A stretch of DNA of 9,815 bases from Deltaproteobacteria bacterium (GTDB lineage Bacteria > Desulfobacterota > Desulfobacteria > Desulfobacterales > Desulfobacteraceae), in contig QMMT01000043.1 of assembly GCA_003647385.1 (NCBI GenBank), positions 1 to 9,815 of the forward strand, given 5' to 3'. The translations under genes were made by a program, and so were the position numbers. The notes beneath the pieces were generated by a model, which saw only the letters and a list, made by a program, of their open reading frames with translations, had not been told where the DNA came from and ran no database searches. Of the stretch, positions 6,892-9,815 are shown piece after piece. Every line of letters begins with the position of its first letter. The stretch's first letter is position 1.

Positions 6892-6920
6892 AATATATCA
6901 ACCCCTGTCAAGTTTGTCAA
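6892..6920 (-). promoter_or_regulatory. Sigma70-type promoter of tRNA-Gly
   Basis: A consensus -35 TTGACA (6915-6920), a 17-base spacer and a -10 TATATT (6892-6897) with an extended TGA just before it (6898-6900). The -10 ends 11 bases before the tRNA 5' end, so transcription should start only about five bases ahead of the mature tRNA. The bases after the -10 (ACTCCGC) form a fairly GC-rich discriminator, as in stable-RNA promoters under stringent control. A second TTGACA lies in the spacer at 6905-6910. Confidence 0.85.
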
Positions 6921-6991
6921 TAATACTTTTAAGCTGATTCTAACGGGGCAAATCAGTAATACAAAACACTTTACCCTGTCTTTTTTTTTAA

Positions 6992-9430
6992 TTATTCCGG
7001 CAGATCGGCATTAAACTGATCAATGATAGTTTTTGAAATGTTTACATGCAGTTTTTTAATATTTTTTTCTTTCAAAGTTTTGCTTGCCGACCTGTAAACC
7101 ACCCTGAAAGACAATGACTTTTTACCCTCAGGCAGCGGCTGGCCTTCATACACATCAAAAAGAAAAACTTTTTCAATTAATGATTGTTTTTTAGAGATCA
7201 ATTCAATCTGATTCAAGATTGCCCCAACGGTTACGGATCTGTCCACGATAAGGGTAAGATCCCTTGAGACAGAAGGAAATTTCGGCAATGGCAAAGCGGT
7301 AAGAGATTTTGGAATCAGTTCCTGTATCCCATTTAAACTGAAATCAAAGACAAACGCACCCTGCTTTAACCCATAATTTTTCAAAACCTTTTCATCTATT
7401 TTCCCAAGAGTACCCATCAGGGTATCCCCGGATTTTACATAGGCGGCATACCCGTTTTGATAATAAGGGCAGGATCCATCTTCAATCCTTTCAAACCCTA
7501 TATTGCCAATCATGAGTGCGTTTAAAAGGCCTTCAATCACACCTTTTAAATCAAAAAAATCAACCCCTGTTTTTTTCGAATACCAGGATGATTCGGTTCG
7601 GCTGCCTGTGATCAGTCCTGCTAATTTTTCTTTTTCTTCCGGCAAAGACCCCTTTTGTGTGGCAAAGAAAATCTTGCCTATTTCAAAAAACTTTAACGTA
7701 TCTGTCTGCTGGGAAATATTTTTTTTCATTGTCTCAAGAAGCCCGGGAACCAGAGAACTTCTCAACACCGACATCTGATCTGATATCGGGTTTAAAATCG
7801 TTTCGACCTGTCTTCTTTTATCCGTATCCGACAGGTTTAATCTGTTACATGAATTCTCATGAATAAAATTATAGTTAATGGCTTCAAAAAAAGAGAATCC
7901 CGTCAGTGTCTGCCTGATCTTTTCTCTGAGAGCAATCTTTGGGTTTAACACTTTGCCTTTTGCCGGAACCAAAGGATAACTGGTTTGAATATTATTATAT
8001 CCCCAGAGCCTTGCCACTTCTTCGGAAAGATCTTCAGGCCGTAAAACATCTACTCTAAAAGAAGGGACGCCAACTGTGAGCCTTTTATCCTCTGTCTTTT
8101 CAACATCAAATTCCACTGACGCTAAAAACTCTTTTATTTTATCTGTATCAAAATCAGTACCCAATCTGATATTCAATGCATCGGTGTTCAAGTCAATTTT
8201 AATGGGAACAGGTTTGTTTGGATGCTCATCAATCAAGTCTTTTGCAATGGTTGCATTACAAATCTGCGCCATCAAAGAAACAGCTCTCTTTAATGCGTTG
8301 ACAGTTCCATCCGGATCAACACCACGTTCGAACCTATGGGATGCATCAGTTGCAATACCGGTTTTTTTTGCTGTTTTTCTGATGGATACGGGATTAAAAT
8401 AGGCACTTTCAATCAGCACACGGGTTGTGGTATCTGAAATCTCAGAATTTTCACCCCCCATTACTCCTGCCAGTGCTACAGGTCTTTGTCCATCGCAAAT
8501 CATCAACATGTCAGATTCAAGCGTATGTACTTTGCTGTCAAGAGTGGTAAATTCCTTGTCATTACCAGCTCTTCTCACAATAATTTTACCCTTTGCAACT
8601 TCATCAAAATCAAAGGCGTGGAGCGGCTGACCCGTTTCCATCATAATAAAGTTTGTAATGTCAACCACATTATTGACAGGCGTCAGTCCGATGGACTCAA
8701 GCTTCTCCTGCAGCCAGAACGGAGAAGGTTCAACCTTAATATCAACTAAGAGGCCGGCAGAATATCTTGGGCAGAGATCGGGATCCATAATCTCGACTTT
8801 TGCATGATCATGGATGGAAGCACTTCCCATTTTATCTTCCGGCAGCGAATAATCAGGCAGCATCACTTTCTGTCTGGGATCAGTGAACGCCGCAACTTCA
8901 CGGGCAACACCAATATAACTCAAGCAATCCGGCCGGTTAGGCGTCAAATCAATTTCAAAGACAGTATCGGAAATCTTTAAAGCATCTTCAAGGGGCGTTC
9001 CTGCGATAAAGTCACCCTCAAGATCCATAATGCCTGATGCATCTGTGTTGAGTCTTAATTCAGATGCACTGCACAGCATTCCCTGGGATACTTCGCCACG
9101 AAGCTTACCCTTCTTTATTTTTAAATCTCCGGGAAGTACGGCCCCTGGAAGTGCGCAGGGGACAAACATACCCTCTCTTACATTGGGTGCACCACAGACA
9201 ATTTGAATGGAGTCGTTTCCACCTGCATTCACCTTGCAGACAGACAGTTTGTCGGCATTGGGGTGTTTTTTTACCTCATCAACTCTGGCAATAACGATGT
9301 TGGCAAGATAATCATATCTTTCTTCAACAGCATCGACCTCTAAACCTGCCATGGTGAGCTTTGCTGCCATATCATCCACATCAAGATCAACGGACACATA
9401 CTCTTTTAACCAGCTAAGACTGACTTTCAT
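6992..9430 (-). CDS. pheT: Phenylalanine--tRNA ligase beta subunit
   Basis: Large subunit of the alpha2-beta2 phenylalanyl-tRNA synthetase. It binds tRNA-Phe and hydrolyses misacylated Tyr-tRNA-Phe. The 812 residues match the usual length of about 800. Domains in order: N-terminal B1 segment (1-39), the EMAP/OB tRNA-binding domain (about 40-150, with HPNADKLSVCKV at 56-67 and GMLCSASEL at 117-125), the B3/B4 editing domain (about 212-388, including DITNFIMMETGQPLHAFD at 257-274 and HRFERGVDPDG at 365-375), B5 (about 405-480, with PSFRVDVLRPEDLSEE at 456-471), the catalytic-like core (about 495-700) and the C-terminal anticodon-binding FDX-ACB domain (716-809, starting at PKFPSVSRDL). The ATG lies one base after the pheS stop, with a weak AGGG in the pheS 3' end, so the subunits are probably translationally coupled. 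No convincing terminator follows; a six-pair stem (6934-6939 with 6951-6956) lacks a T-run. Confidence 0.97.
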   Translation of the reverse strand: MKVSLSWLKEYVSVDLDVDDMAAKLTMAGLEVDAVEERYDYLANIVIARVDEVKKHPNADKLSVCKVNAGGNDSIQIVCGAPNVREGMFVPCALPGAVLPGDLKIKKGKLRGEVSQGMLCSASELRLNTDASGIMDLEGDFIAGTPLEDALKISDTVFEIDLTPNRPDCLSYIGVAREVAAFTDPRQKVMLPDYSLPEDKMGSASIHDHAKVEIMDPDLCPRYSAGLLVDIKVEPSPFWLQEKLESIGLTPVNNVVDITNFIMMETGQPLHAFDFDEVAKGKIIVRRAGNDKEFTTLDSKVHTLESDMLMICDGQRPVALAGVMGGENSEISDTTTRVLIESAYFNPVSIRKTAKKTGIATDASHRFERGVDPDGTVNALKRAVSLMAQICNATIAKDLIDEHPNKPVPIKIDLNTDALNIRLGTDFDTDKIKEFLASVEFDVEKTEDKRLTVGVPSFRVDVLRPEDLSEEVARLWGYNNIQTSYPLVPAKGKVLNPKIALREKIRQTLTGFSFFEAINYNFIHENSCNRLNLSDTDKRRQVETILNPISDQMSVLRSSLVPGLLETMKKNISQQTDTLKFFEIGKIFFATQKGSLPEEKEKLAGLITGSRTESSWYSKKTGVDFFDLKGVIEGLLNALMIGNIGFERIEDGSCPYYQNGYAAYVKSGDTLMGTLGKIDEKVLKNYGLKQGAFVFDFSLNGIQELIPKSLTALPLPKFPSVSRDLTLIVDRSVTVGAILNQIELISKKQSLIEKVFLFDVYEGQPLPEGKKSLSFRVVYRSASKTLKEKNIKKLHVNISKTIIDQFNADLPE

Positions 9431-9431
9431 A

Positions 9432-9815
<384 letters not shown>

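Noticed and set aside
6934..6956. Stem CTGATT/AATCAG after pheT as a terminator
   Set aside because: Only six pairs, mostly A-T, with an 11-base loop and no following T-run; too weak to call.
6981..6989. Run of nine T on the plus strand next to the pheT stop as a plus-strand terminator
   Set aside because: No hairpin precedes it on the plus strand and there is no plus-strand gene to terminate; on the minus strand it is an A-run.

Overview
This window holds a conserved translation and transcription housekeeping locus, with every gene on the minus strand. In the direction of transcription (from high to low coordinates) it reads: 3' part of pheS, pheT, tRNA-Gly(CCC), rimP, nusA, infB, rbfA, truB, rpsO, then a strong intrinsic terminator. 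The sequence is AT-rich by eye. The protein sequences and gene set point to a deltaproteobacterium, most likely a Desulfobacterales-type sulfate reducer (Desulfobacterota). That assignment rests on my impression of the proteins, not on a search.

Right end (9815 to 6992): pheS and pheT encode the two subunits of phenylalanyl-tRNA synthetase and are separated by one base. pheS is cut by the window edge and only its C-terminal 127 residues are present. Middle (6991 to 6639): the pheT 3' spacer carries a near-consensus sigma70-type promoter that reads into a complete tRNA-Gly with a CCC anticodon and an encoded CCA end. About 165 bases of leader follow before rimP. They contain a possible second promoter, a 9-bp inverted repeat and a terminator-like hairpin just ahead of the rimP ribosome binding site.

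Left two thirds (6638 to 81): this is the NusA/IF2 operon. RimP matures the 30S subunit, NusA controls elongation, pausing and termination, IF2 recruits initiator tRNA, RbfA matures 16S rRNA, TruB makes pseudouridine 55 in tRNAs, and S15 is a primary 16S-binding protein. Spacers between rimP, nusA, rbfA and truB are under 20 bases. The order matches the E. coli metY-rimP-nusA-infB-rbfA-truB-rpsO operon, with tRNA-Gly in the place of metY. The accessory genes often found inside this operon elsewhere (ylxR, ylxQ/L7Ae-type, DUF503, DHH-type nrnA) are absent. rpsO has its own 155-base upstream spacer with a candidate promoter, and the operon ends at a 15-bp hairpin with a U-tract.

I found no mobile element, CRISPR array or foreign gene cassette, and no evidence of a novel system. 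The points worth a second look are regulatory: the tRNA-led leader with its hairpin and boxA-like sequence, the start sites of rimP and infB, and the long charged linker of IF2.
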